Shown in pieces: positions 7,135 to 15,686 of a DNA stretch of 64,000 bases. The position numbers and the translations under genes are program-made. Below the pieces are notes generated by a model. The model searched no databases. It was not told where the DNA came from and saw only the letters and a program-made list of their open reading frames with translations. Source of the DNA: Metarhizobium sp017305935 (GTDB lineage: Bacteria; Pseudomonadota; Alphaproteobacteria; Rhizobiales; Rhizobiaceae); NCBI RefSeq assembly GCF_029601685.1, contig NZ_JARRIR010000009.1, positions 1-64,000 of the forward strand, written 5' to 3'. Numbering within the stretch: the stretch's first letter is position 1; every line of letters begins with the position of its first letter.

Positions 7135-9111
7135 ATGACCTCTCGCGAAGAACTTAACCGGATGGCGAATGCGATCCGTTTCCTTTCCATGGACGCCGTT
7201 GAAAAGGCCAACTCCGGCCATCCCGGCCTGCCGATGGGCGCCGCGGATATCGCCACGGTCCTTTTCACGCGCTACCTGAAATTCGATCCCAAGAACCCGC
7301 TCTGGCCGGATCGCGACCGTTTCGTGCTGTCCGCCGGCCACGGCTCGATGCTGCTGTACTCGCTGCTCTATCTCACGGGCTATGAGGACATGAGCATCGA
7401 GGACATCAAGCAGTTCCGCCAGCTCGGCTCCAAGACGGCCGGCCATCCGGAATACGGACATGCCTCGGGCATCGAGACCACGACCGGCCCGCTCGGCCAG
7501 GGCATTGCCAATGCCGTCGGCATGGCGATCGCCGAGCGCAAGCTCGAAGAGGAATTCGGCTCCGACCTGCAGAGCCACCACACCTATGTGCTGTGTGGCG
7601 ACGGCTGCCTGATGGAAGGCATCAGCCACGAGGCGATCACGCTGGCCGGCCACCTGAAGCTGAACAAGCTGGTTCTCTTCTGGGACGACAACAACATCAC
7701 CATCGACGGCGCCGTCGGCCTGTCGGATTCGACCGACCAGGTCGCCCGCTTCCAGGCCGCGCATTGGAACACGATCCGCGTCGACGGACACGACCAGGAC
7801 CAGATCGCCGCGGCAATCGAGGCCGCGCAGTCCTCGGACAGGCCGACATTCATCGCCTGCAAGACGACCATCGGCTTCGGCGCGCCCAACAAGGCCGGCA
7901 CCCACAAGGTTCACGGCTCGCCGCTCGGCGCCGCCGAAATCGAAGCCACCCGCCATGCCCTGAACTGGGAAGCCCCGGCCTTCGAAATCCCCGCCGACGT
8001 GCTCGACCTGTGGCGCGCCGCCGGCCGCCGCTCGGTCAAGGCCCGCGAGGCATGGGAAGCCCGCCTTGCCGCCTCGGACAAGAAGGCCGAATTCAACCGC
8101 CGCTTCGCCGGCGACCTGCCCACCGGCCTCGACGGCGCCATGGACGCCTACAAGAAAAAGCTCGCCGACGCCCCGCCGACCGTCGCCACCCGCAAGGCTT
8201 CTGAAGACGCGCTCGAAGTCATCAACGGCATCGTGCCGGAGATGATCGGCGGCTCCGCCGACCTGACGCCGTCCAACAACACCAAGACCAGTCAGATGAA
8301 GTCGATCACCCCGACCGATTTCTCCGGCCGCTATATGCATTGGGGCATCCGCGAGCACGGCATGGCCGCCGCCATCAACGGCATCGCCCTGCATGGCGGG
8401 TTGATCCCCTATGCCGGCGGCTTCATGATCTTCTCGGACTATTGCCGTCCGTCGATCCGCCTCGCCGCGCTGATGGGCATCCGCGTCATCCACGTCCTGA
8501 CGCACGATTCGATCGGCGTCGGCGAAGACGGCCCGACGCACCAGCCGGTCGAGCATATGTCGGCGTTGCGCGCCATCCCGAACCTGCTGGTCTTCCGCCC
8601 GGCCGACGCGGTGGAAACCGCCGAATGCTGGCAGCTTGCGCTGCATGAGAAGCATCGCCCTTCGGCGCTGGCGCTCACCCGCCAGAACCTCGCCCCGGCC
8701 CGCACCACCTACGAGGCCAAGAACCTCTCGGCCGCCGGCGCCTACGAGCTGGTTTCCGACGACGACGCCAAGGTCTCGATCTTCGCCTCCGGCTCGGAAG
8801 TCGAGATCGCGTTGAAGGCCGCCGAGACGCTGAAGCAGAAGGGCATCGCCGCCCGCGTCGTTTCCGTACCCTGCTTCGAGCTGTTCTACGATCAGCCGGA
8901 AGCCTACCAGGCGATGATCATCGGCAAGGCCCCGGTGAAGATCGCCGTCGAGGCTGGCGTCCGCCAGAGCTGGGATCACATCATCGGCCCCGAAGGCGCC
9001 TTCATCGGCATGAAGTCTTTCGGTGCATCGGCTCCGGCCAAGGATCTCTACAAGCATTTCGGCATCACGGCCGAAGCCGTGGTAGAGGCTGCCGAAGCCA
9101 AGCTTGCTTGA
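7135..9111 (+). CDS. tkt: Transketolase
   Basis: Thiamine-diphosphate enzyme moving two-carbon ketol units between sugar phosphates in the non-oxidative pentose phosphate pathway. Length (658 residues) is normal. Visible features: His29 in SGHPGLPMG, the ThDP/Mg motif from GDG at 155-157 to NN at 186-187, and the pyrimidine-domain segment GVGEDGPTHQPVEHM with the conserved Glu, followed by the C-terminal domain. It starts MTSREELNRMANAIRF. It lies first in a glycolytic/pentose-phosphate cluster (tkt, gap, later pgk) and is followed by its own terminator. Confidence 0.97.
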   Translation: MTSREELNRMANAIRFLSMDAVEKANSGHPGLPMGAADIATVLFTRYLKFDPKNPLWPDRDRFVLSAGHGSMLLYSLLYLTGYEDMSIEDIKQFRQLGSKTAGHPEYGHASGIETTTGPLGQGIANAVGMAIAERKLEEEFGSDLQSHHTYVLCGDGCLMEGISHEAITLAGHLKLNKLVLFWDDNNITIDGAVGLSDSTDQVARFQAAHWNTIRVDGHDQDQIAAAIEAAQSSDRPTFIACKTTIGFGAPNKAGTHKVHGSPLGAAEIEATRHALNWEAPAFEIPADVLDLWRAAGRRSVKAREAWEARLAASDKKAEFNRRFAGDLPTGLDGAMDAYKKKLADAPPTVATRKASEDALEVINGIVPEMIGGSADLTPSNNTKTSQMKSITPTDFSGRYMHWGIREHGMAAAINGIALHGGLIPYAGGFMIFSDYCRPSIRLAALMGIRVIHVLTHDSIGVGEDGPTHQPVEHMSALRAIPNLLVFRPADAVETAECWQLALHEKHRPSALALTRQNLAPARTTYEAKNLSAAGAYELVSDDDAKVSIFASGSEVEIALKAAETLKQKGIAARVVSVPCFELFYDQPEAYQAMIIGKAPVKIAVEAGVRQSWDHIIGPEGAFIGMKSFGASAPAKDLYKHFGITAEAVVEAAEAKLA

Positions 9112-9120
9112 CATGACGAA

Positions 9121-9143
9121 AGGCGCGTTTTACGCGCCTTTTT
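9121..9143 (+). terminator. Terminator after tkt
   Basis: GGCGCG-TTTTA-CGCGCC followed by five T, ten nt after the tkt stop. It separates tkt from gap. Confidence 0.85.
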
Positions 9144-9176
9144 CCATCCCGACCCTTATTTCAGTGGGAGACTAGA

Positions 9177-10187
9177 ATGACTGTGAAAGTTGCCATCAAC
9201 GGCTTCGGCCGCATCGGCCGCAACATCCTGCGCGCCATCGTCGAATCCGGCCGCACCGACATCGAGGTGGTATCGATCAACGACCTCGGCCCGGTCGAGA
9301 CCAATGCGCATCTGCTGCGCTTCGACTCCATTCACGGCAAGTTCCCGGCCAAGGTCACGGTCGAGGGCGACTCCATCATCATCAACGGCGGCAAGCCGAT
9401 CAAGGTGACGGCGATCAAGGATCCGGCCGCACTTCCGCATGCCGAACTCGGCGTCGACATCGCCATGGAATGTACGGGCTTCTTCACCGCCCGCGACAAG
9501 GCCGCCGCCCACCTGACCGCCGGCGCCAAGCGCGTCATCGTCTCGGCCCCGGCCGAAGGCGCCGACCTCACCGTCGTCTATGGCGTCAACCACGACAAGC
9601 TGACCAAGGACCACCTGGTCATCTCCAACGCGTCGTGCACCACCAACTGCCTGGCCCCGGTCGCCAAGGTGCTGAACGATGTCATCGGCATCGATCACGG
9701 CATGATGACCACCATCCATTCCTACACCAACGACCAGCCGTCGCTCGACCAGATGCACAAGGATCTGTACCGCGCCCGCGCTGCCGCCCTGTCGATGATC
9801 CCGACCTCCACCGGCGCCGCCAAGGCTGTCGGACTCGTTCTGCCGGAACTGAAAGGCAAGCTCGACGGCTTCGCCATGCGCGTTCCGACCCCGAACGTCT
9901 CGGTCGTCGACCTGAAGTTCGTCGCCAAGCGCGACACGACCAAGGAAGAGATCAACGCTGCGATCAAGGCTGCCGCCGACGGTCCGCTCAAGAACATCCT
10001 CGCCTATACCGAGCAGCCGAACGTCTCGATCGACTTCAACCACGACCCGCACTCCTCGACCTTCCACATGGACCAGACCAAGGTCATGGAAGGCAAGTTC
10101 GTGTCGATCCTGACCTGGTACGACAACGAGTGGGGCTTCTCCAACCGCATGTCGGACACGGCGGTTGCGCTTGCCAAGCTGATCTGA
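9177..10187 (+). CDS. gap: Glyceraldehyde-3-phosphate dehydrogenase, type I
   Basis: Oxidises and phosphorylates glyceraldehyde-3-phosphate to 1,3-bisphosphoglycerate with NAD(P). The 336-residue protein has the dinucleotide motif NGFGRIGRN near the N-terminus (9-14), the nucleophile Cys154 in ASCTTNC, the general base His181 in TTIHSYT, and the C-terminal WYDNEWGFSNRM signature. The SINDLG segment around residue 35 lies where cofactor preference is set. The stop codon overlaps the next ATG (TGATG), so the following gene is probably translationally coupled. Confidence 0.97.
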   Translation: MTVKVAINGFGRIGRNILRAIVESGRTDIEVVSINDLGPVETNAHLLRFDSIHGKFPAKVTVEGDSIIINGGKPIKVTAIKDPAALPHAELGVDIAMECTGFFTARDKAAAHLTAGAKRVIVSAPAEGADLTVVYGVNHDKLTKDHLVISNASCTTNCLAPVAKVLNDVIGIDHGMMTTIHSYTNDQPSLDQMHKDLYRARAAALSMIPTSTGAAKAVGLVLPELKGKLDGFAMRVPTPNVSVVDLKFVAKRDTTKEEINAAIKAAADGPLKNILAYTEQPNVSIDFNHDPHSSTFHMDQTKVMEGKFVSILTWYDNEWGFSNRMSDTAVALAKLI

Positions 10188-10768
10188 TGTTTCGCGCCCT
10201 TGGCCCCCTCGCCGTCCGCTGGACGCCCTGGGAGGGCGAGGGCCTCGAACATCTGACGCTGACACCGGACAGTTTCGACTTCGGCGCGGGCATCCGCGCC
10301 GAAAGCGTTTTGATCGGCGACCGCGGGGATAGCCCGTATGGCGTGCACTACCGCATCGCGTGCGACGCCGGTTGGGCCGTGCGCCGCTTTAGCATCGAAA
10401 CCACCGATGGGCGACGCCTTGCGCTCGCCTCCGATGGCGCAGGCCACTGGCGGGACGAGAACGGTGCCAGCCGCGCCGACCTCGACGGCTGCATCGATAT
10501 CGACCTCGCCGGCTCGCCCTTCACCAACACCTTGCCGATCCGCCGCCTGAACCTGACGCCCGCCGCCGGAACCGCCCGCCTGTCGATGGTCTACGTGCCC
10601 TTCGATTCCTTGGACGCCTTCGTCGATGGCCAGCGCTATACCGGCCTCGACGCCGACCAGCAGCTATACCGCTACGAAGCCGAGGACCGCAGCTTTACCG
10701 CCGAACTGCCGGTCGACGAGGACGGGCTCGTCATCGATTACCCCGGCCTCTTCCGCCGGCTGCGATAG
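10187..10768 (+). CDS. Putative glycolipid-binding domain protein (DUF1089-like)
   Basis: A 193-residue cytosolic protein starting MFRALGPLAVRWTPWEGEGL. It matches the putative glycolipid-binding family (formerly DUF1089): an all-beta protein with an N-terminal region reading ...SVLIGDRGDSPYGVHYRI and a C-terminal half with NTLPIRRLNL and the conserved MVYVPFDSL and YPGLFRRL motifs. The start overlaps the gap stop as TGATG, so it is most likely cotranslated with gap, although no metabolic link is known. There is no signal peptide. The ligand is not established for most family members. Confidence 0.8.
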   Translation: MFRALGPLAVRWTPWEGEGLEHLTLTPDSFDFGAGIRAESVLIGDRGDSPYGVHYRIACDAGWAVRRFSIETTDGRRLALASDGAGHWRDENGASRADLDGCIDIDLAGSPFTNTLPIRRLNLTPAAGTARLSMVYVPFDSLDAFVDGQRYTGLDADQQLYRYEAEDRSFTAELPVDEDGLVIDYPGLFRRLR

Positions 10769-10861
10769 GTGCGCTCACAAAATCAGCGGCGGGGATGCAT
10801 CTTCTTGTTTTCGCCGCGCTCCCGCCCGATTTTCCTCCATTTTCTTCTTGAGTTTCGCAGA

Positions 10862-10905
10862 GCATTTCCAGGAAAACTGTGCAGCGGTTTTCCGTCCGGA
10901 AATGC
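10862..10905. repeat. Rhizobial-type intergenic palindromic element
   Basis: Imperfect inverted repeat bounded by GCATTTCC and GGAAATGC, with inner arms GGAAAA and GGTTTTCC around GTGCAGC. The sequence is recalled as resembling short palindromes dispersed between genes in Rhizobiaceae genomes. Only one clear copy is in this window, so the repeat nature rests on recollection. It lies in the 374-bp gap 10769-11142, which has no convincing gene. Confidence 0.5.
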
Positions 10906-11060
10906 GACAAGCACAAATGGTCCATTTCGGGGCGTGGGACGCGCTCCCTCCACCAGACCTGCACCAGAAAAGCCCTCCGGGCTCAAACCCGGATGCGGAA
11001 TGGCTGTCATGCATGTTCGGGTGATGGACGCGGCGCCGGGAGCGCGCCACAATGACACGT

Positions 11061-11080
11061 CTCCGGCCGCAACGCCGGAG
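11061..11080 (+). other. Leader hairpin before the K+/H+ antiporter
   Basis: CTCCGGC-CGCAAC-GCCGGAG, a 7-bp perfect stem about 62 nt upstream of the chosen GTG start. It could be a 5'-UTR structure; no riboswitch class is recognised. Confidence 0.35.
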
Positions 11081-11142
11081 GCAGCATGGGACATCTTCGC
11101 GCCTGCCGGGCGATGAAGGTGGTGACGGAAAGCGGGGCGGGC

Positions 11143-12993
11143 GTGGATAGTTTTTATGCGATGGTTCTGGTCGGAACGGCGCTGGTGCTTCTGGCTGCCT
11201 TCTCCAGCCTGCTCGCCTTCCGCTTTGGCGCGCCTCTGCTCTTCCTGTTCCTCTCCATCGGCTTGCTGGCCGGCAGCGATGGCCTCGGCCTGAGTTTTAG
11301 CAACGACCGCGTCGCCTACCAACTCGGCTCGCTGGCGCTGGCCGTCATCCTGTTCGATTCCGGCTTCGGCACCTCTTTCCATTCCTTCCGCATCGCCGCC
11401 GCCCCGGCGCTGGTGCTCGCCTCGGTCGGGGTCCTGCTCACCGCCTCGCTGTTTGCGCTCGCCACCATGGTGCTGCTGCATTTCGGCTTTCTCGAAGGCA
11501 TGCTGCTCGGCTCGATCATCGCCTCGACGGATGCGGCCGCCGTCTTCTTCCTGCTGCGCATCGGCGGCATCAATATCCGCGACAAGGTGCGCTCCGGCCT
11601 GGAGGTGGAATCCGGCACCAACGACCCGATGGCGATCTTCCTGACGCTGCTGATGGTCGGCATCGTCTCCAGCGGCAAGGGTGCGGGCGCCTTCGACCTG
11701 TCGATGCTGCTGCTCTTCGTCGAGGAAATGGGCCTCGGGCTGGTGATGGGGCTTGCCGGCGGCATGATGATCGTCACCGTCATCAACCGCGTCGCCACCG
11801 ATCGCGGCCTGGCGCCGATCTTCGTGCTGACGCTGGCGCTGCTGCTGTTTTCCTTCACCGGCCTGCTCGGCGGTTCCGGTTTCCTCGCCGTCTATGTCGC
11901 CGGCCTGTTTGCCGGCAACAAGCGCATCCAGTCCGCCGCCTCCATCCGCCGCTTCCAGGACGGCATGACCTGGCTGGCGCAGATCATCATGTTCCTGATG
12001 CTCGGCCTGCTCGCCAGCCCCTCCGAATTCCTCACCATCCTGCTGCCGGCCTTGGCGCTGGCGCTTTTCCTGATTTTTGTGGCGCGGCCGCTCGCGGTCT
12101 GGTTCTGCCTGCTGCCCTTCGACTATACCCAGCAGGAAACCGGCTTCATCGCCTGGGTGGGCCTGCGCGGCGCCGTCTCCATCCTGCTCGCCATCCTGCC
12201 GGTCATGGGCGGCCTGAAGAACGGCGAGACCTATTTCAACACCGCCTTCATCATCGTGCTGGTCTCGCTTCTGGTGCAGGGATGGACGATCAAGCCGGTC
12301 GCCCGCCGGCTCGGCCTGATCATCCCGCCGCGCCTCGGCGCCATCGACAAGCTGGAACTCGATCTGCCGGGCGCGGCCAACCACGAACTGCTCTCCTATC
12401 GCATCATCAAGGACAGCCCGATCATGCGCGGCGAGCGCATTCCGCGCTGGGCGGTGCCGTCACTGGTGATCCGCGATGGCAAGTCGATGCGTTACCAATA
12501 TGCCGGGCGCCTGCGCGAGAACGACCAGGTCTACATGTTCGTCGCGCCCGCCTATTCGAAGCTGCTCGACCGTCTCTTCGCCAGCCGCGCGCCCGTCGAC
12601 GAGGACGACGCCGAATTCTTCGGCGCCTTCTCGATTTCCGCCGCAAGGCCGGCGCGGGAGCTGGATGCCGCCTACGGCCCCGGCCTGCTGCACGACAGCG
12701 AGAAGGAACTCAGCATCGGCGATCTCATCGCCCAGCGCCTCGGCGGCCATGTCGAATATGCCGACCGCGTGCGCCTCGGCTCGATCATCCTCATCGTGCG
12801 CGATCTCGACGAACAGGACGCGCCGAAAACCATCGGCATCTCACTGGAGCCGGTGGAGCCGGCCACCAACCTGCCGATCTTCATCAACCTGCGCGAGATC
12901 GCCCACCGCGTCCGCGACGTCCTGCGTAAGCATCGCCGAAGGGTGGCGCAGGCCATCCACTCGGCGCCCTCGCCCACGGAAAATGACCGGTAA
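11143..12993 (+). CDS. Potassium/proton antiporter (CPA1, NhaP2/CvrA-like)
   Basis: Inner-membrane cation/proton antiporter, 616 residues with the GTG start at 11143 (VDSFYAMVLVGTALVLLAAF), chosen because it begins just before the first membrane helix as in homologues; in-frame ATGs at 11086 and 11113 are alternatives. About 12 membrane helices occupy residues 5-395, including the SIIASTDAAAVFF and ESGTNDPMAIF segments that carry the ion-binding acidic residues of this family. A cytoplasmic TrkA-C-like domain follows (about 405-480), then a CorC/HlyC-like domain, the NhaP2 layout. Probable role: cytoplasmic K+ and pH homeostasis. It stands alone between the glycolipid-binding gene and pgk. 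Confidence 0.88.
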   Translation: MDSFYAMVLVGTALVLLAAFSSLLAFRFGAPLLFLFLSIGLLAGSDGLGLSFSNDRVAYQLGSLALAVILFDSGFGTSFHSFRIAAAPALVLASVGVLLTASLFALATMVLLHFGFLEGMLLGSIIASTDAAAVFFLLRIGGINIRDKVRSGLEVESGTNDPMAIFLTLLMVGIVSSGKGAGAFDLSMLLLFVEEMGLGLVMGLAGGMMIVTVINRVATDRGLAPIFVLTLALLLFSFTGLLGGSGFLAVYVAGLFAGNKRIQSAASIRRFQDGMTWLAQIIMFLMLGLLASPSEFLTILLPALALALFLIFVARPLAVWFCLLPFDYTQQETGFIAWVGLRGAVSILLAILPVMGGLKNGETYFNTAFIIVLVSLLVQGWTIKPVARRLGLIIPPRLGAIDKLELDLPGAANHELLSYRIIKDSPIMRGERIPRWAVPSLVIRDGKSMRYQYAGRLRENDQVYMFVAPAYSKLLDRLFASRAPVDEDDAEFFGAFSISAARPARELDAAYGPGLLHDSEKELSIGDLIAQRLGGHVEYADRVRLGSIILIVRDLDEQDAPKTIGISLEPVEPATNLPIFINLREIAHRVRDVLRKHRRRVAQAIHSAPSPTENDR

Positions 12994-13065
12994 AGCGCCT
13001 TGCGTCCGGATCGTTCCCGTGTATGGTCCGGTCGAATTTTCCCTCCGACAGAATGGGACATGATC

Positions 13066-14265
13066 ATGGCTTCCTTCAAGACTCTCGACGACCTCTCCGA
13101 TCTCTCGGGCAAGCGCGTTCTGGTGCGCGTCGATCTCAACGTGCCCGTCAACGCCGAAGGCAAGGTGACCGACAAGACCCGCATCGAGCGCGTCGCGCCG
13201 ACGATCCTCGAACTGTCGAAAAAGGGCGCCAAGGTCATTCTGCTCGCCCATTTCGGCCGTCCGAAAGGCGCGCCGGTGGCGGACATGTCGCTGGCGCTGA
13301 TCGCGCCTGCCGTCGAAGAAGTGCTGGGCGCCAAGGTCGCGACATCTGCCGATTGCATCGGCGAGGCCGCCGCCTCCGCCGTCGCAGCGATGAAGGACGG
13401 CGACATCCTGCTTCTCGAAAACACCCGCTTCCACAAGGGCGAGGAGAAGAACGATCCGGAATTCACCAAGGCGCTGGCCGCCAATGGCGACATCTTCGTC
13501 AACGACGCCTTCTCGGCCGCCCACCGCGCCCATGCCTCGACCGAAGGCCTGGCGCACCTGCTGCCCGCCTATGCCGGCCGCACCATGCAGGCCGAGCTGG
13601 AAGCCCTTGAAAAGGGCCTGGGCCAGCCGGCCCGCCCGGTGGTCGCCATCGTCGGCGGCGCCAAGGTTTCGACCAAGATCGACCTGCTGATGAACCTCGT
13701 CAAGAAGGTCGATGCCCTCGTCATCGGCGGCGGCATGGCCAACACCTTCCTCGCCGCGCGCGGCACCAATGTCGGCAAGTCGCTGTGCGAGCATGACCTT
13801 GCCGCCACCGCCAAGCAGATCATGGTCGAGGCCGCCGGCGCCGGCTGCGCCATCGTGCTGCCGGTCGACGGCGTCATCGCCCGCGAATTCAAGGCCGGTG
13901 CCGAAAACGAGGTCGTCGATATCGAGGCGATCCCGGCCGATGCCATGGTGCTCGACGTCGGCCCGAAGTCGATCGAGGCGGTCAACGACTGGATTTCCAA
14001 GGCCGAGACGCTGGTCTGGAACGGCCCGCTCGGCGCCTTCGAAATCGCCCCCTTCGACACGGCAACGGTTGCCGTCGCCAAACATGCAGCTGAAGAAACC
14101 AAGGCCGGCAAGCTGGTTTCCGTCGCCGGCGGCGGCGACACGGTCTCGGCTCTCAACCATGCCGGCGTTGCCGATGACTTCACCTACATCTCCACCGCCG
14201 GCGGCGCCTTCCTCGAATGGATGGAAGGCAAGGAACTGCCGGGCGTGACGGTTCTGCAGCGGTAA
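13066..14265 (+). CDS. pgk: Phosphoglycerate kinase
   Basis: Transfers phosphate from 1,3-bisphosphoglycerate to ADP. The product of 399 residues begins MASFKTLDDLSDLSGKRVLV; an ATG two codons upstream is possible, but GGGA sits at good distance from this one. Signatures: RVDLNVPVN near residue 20, HFGRPKG, ENTRFHKGEEKN, the hinge region, and the nucleotide-binding GGGDTVSAL near the C-terminus. In this window it is separated from gap by the antiporter and its transcript ends at a strong terminator. Confidence 0.97.
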   Translation: MASFKTLDDLSDLSGKRVLVRVDLNVPVNAEGKVTDKTRIERVAPTILELSKKGAKVILLAHFGRPKGAPVADMSLALIAPAVEEVLGAKVATSADCIGEAAASAVAAMKDGDILLLENTRFHKGEEKNDPEFTKALAANGDIFVNDAFSAAHRAHASTEGLAHLLPAYAGRTMQAELEALEKGLGQPARPVVAIVGGAKVSTKIDLLMNLVKKVDALVIGGGMANTFLAARGTNVGKSLCEHDLAATAKQIMVEAAGAGCAIVLPVDGVIAREFKAGAENEVVDIEAIPADAMVLDVGPKSIEAVNDWISKAETLVWNGPLGAFEIAPFDTATVAVAKHAAEETKAGKLVSVAGGGDTVSALNHAGVADDFTYISTAGGAFLEWMEGKELPGVTVLQR

Positions 14266-14283
14266 TCACGCGCATGCATTTTT

Positions 14284-14312
14284 AAAACGGCGGGCCATGT
14301 GCCCGCCGTTTT
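14284..14312 (+). terminator. Strong terminator after pgk
   Basis: AAAACGGCGGGC-CATGT-GCCCGCCGTTTT, a 12-bp perfect stem, 18 nt after the pgk stop. The A-rich 5' side means it could also work on the other strand. Confidence 0.88.
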
Positions 14313-14411
14313 CGTTTGGACCGCAAACTTGTCACCCCCACAACTTCGCCCATTCTCAACGCCGGTATCGCATCGCTACAAAGGGCCACATCCGCCAGAG
14401 GAGATCGCCCG

Positions 14412-15332
14412 ATGTCTGCCTATGATTTCGTAACCGTCGACGTCTTCACCACCGAGCGCTTTCGCGGCAATCCGCTCGCCGTCTTCCCGGATGCGCGCGG
14501 GCTGGACGACGAGACGATGCAGGCGATCGCCGCCGAATTCGGCTATTCCGAAATCACCTTCGTGCTGCCGCCGGAAGACACGCAGAACGATGCGCGGGTG
14601 CGCATCTTCACCCCGACCACGGAAATCCCCTTCGCCGGCCATCCGAATGTCGGCACGGCCTATGTGCTCGGCCGCCTGCCCTCGCTGTTCGGAAAGCCGC
14701 TCGGCCGGAAGCTGCGTTTCGAGGAGCTTGCCGGCCTCGTCACCATCGACCTGCGCCTGGACGGCGACACCGTCACCGGCGCGACGATCCGCGCCCCGCA
14801 GGCGCTCACCGTCGGCGAAACGACGGTCGAACCGGCGCTGATCGCTCGTTGCGCCTCGCTGAGCGCAGACGATATCGCCACGACAACCCATGCGCCGAGC
14901 TTCGTCTCCGTCGGCCTGCCCTTCGCCGTGGCGCAGCTTTCCGGTCTCGACGCACTTGCCGCCGCCCGCCCGAACATCACGGCGTTCCACGAGGCCGCCG
15001 GGCGTCACCGGCAGGTGGGCGCCGATTTTTCGCTGTTTCTCTATGTGCGCTCGCCGGACAACCCATGGACGATCCGCGCCCGCATGTTCGCGCCGCTCGA
15101 CAATATCATGGAAGACCCGGCGACCGGCAGCGCCTCGGCAGCACTTGCCGCCTTTCTCGCCACGTTGTCGCCTGAAGCGGAGGTTGTGAGGACCATTACC
15201 ATCGAACAGGGCGTCGAGATGGGCCGCCGCAGCGTGATCACGCTCGATGTCGTCAAGCGCGACGGCGTGGTGCGCGACGTTCACGTCAGCGGCGATTGCG
15301 TCGACGTCATCAGGGGCGCAATCGCGGTCTGA
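14412..15332 (+). CDS. PhzF family isomerase/epimerase-like protein
   Basis: A 306-residue member of the PhzF/diaminopimelate-epimerase fold family. The start MSAYDFVTVDVFTTERFRGN is chosen for its AGAGGAGA ribosome site and family match. Features: GNPLAVFPDA, the catalytic Glu in FGYSEITFVLP, GHPNVGTAYVLG, and the second-domain motif EDPATGSASAALAAF. The two halves form the two-domain symmetric fold. The substrate of most chromosomal PhzF paralogues is unknown, and there are no phenazine genes nearby, so phenazine synthesis should not be inferred. It is monocistronic. Confidence 0.88.
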   Translation: MSAYDFVTVDVFTTERFRGNPLAVFPDARGLDDETMQAIAAEFGYSEITFVLPPEDTQNDARVRIFTPTTEIPFAGHPNVGTAYVLGRLPSLFGKPLGRKLRFEELAGLVTIDLRLDGDTVTGATIRAPQALTVGETTVEPALIARCASLSADDIATTTHAPSFVSVGLPFAVAQLSGLDALAAARPNITAFHEAAGRHRQVGADFSLFLYVRSPDNPWTIRARMFAPLDNIMEDPATGSASAALAAFLATLSPEAEVVRTITIEQGVEMGRRSVITLDVVKRDGVVRDVHVSGDCVDVIRGAIAV

Positions 15333-15372
15333 CGCCTCCCTGGGGAAATGCGGCAAGACCGGAAACCGTCCC

Positions 15373-15534
15373 TCAGACGGATTCCCGCACGAGCACGGTG
15401 AGCATCACCATGGCGAAGGCAAAAATCCCGATCTTCCAGAAATCGCGCCGCCGCCGCAGGCCGGGCAGGCCGATGGGCTTGATGAGATGCGCGCCCATCG
15501 CCAGCAGGAGCAGCAGGGTGATGATCCGGGTCAA
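15373..15534 (-). CDS. Small membrane protein, TTG start
   Basis: A 53-residue protein easily missed by gene callers. The TTG at 15534 has a strong AAGGAAAAA ribosome site about 5 nt upstream. The product has two hydrophobic helices: about residues 4-18 (IITLLLLLAMGAHLI) and 35-49 (IGIFAFAMVMLTVLV), joined by the basic linker PGLRRRRDFWK, which predicts a cytoplasmic loop. It reads convergently toward the PhzF gene and divergently from the MFS gene. The function is unknown; it resembles short uncharacterised inner-membrane proteins of rhizobia. Confidence 0.65.
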   Translation of the reverse strand: MTRIITLLLLLAMGAHLIKPIGLPGLRRRRDFWKIGIFAFAMVMLTVLVRESV

Positions 15535-15686
15535 CGACTTTTTCCTTGCGGTCGCGGCGCGTCACATCGCCGCCAAGTTTTCGCGTCACTGAACGGGCGG
15601 GGGATCCCTTTCCAGTGCAATTTTCGGCGCCACGCAAGCATGGCGCCAGATTGTGCTTGTCTTATCAGGCCGCTTACGCAGAAACT

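Noticed and set aside
7093..9114. 673-codon open frame on the minus strand opposite tkt
   Set aside because: It is the complementary shadow of transketolase in a GC-rich genome. Its translation is rich in Arg, Gly and Asp with no family, and the plus-strand protein is unambiguous.
9156..10265. 369-codon minus-strand frame opposite gap
   Set aside because: Antisense shadow of gap with low-complexity composition.
10783..12384. 533-codon minus-strand frame opposite the antiporter
   Set aside because: Composition is Gln/Glu/Asp/Arg-rich and repetitive, typical of the complement of codons for hydrophobic helices.
14412..15332. Phenazine biosynthesis locus
   Set aside because: Only a PhzF-family paralogue is present; none of the other phz genes is nearby.
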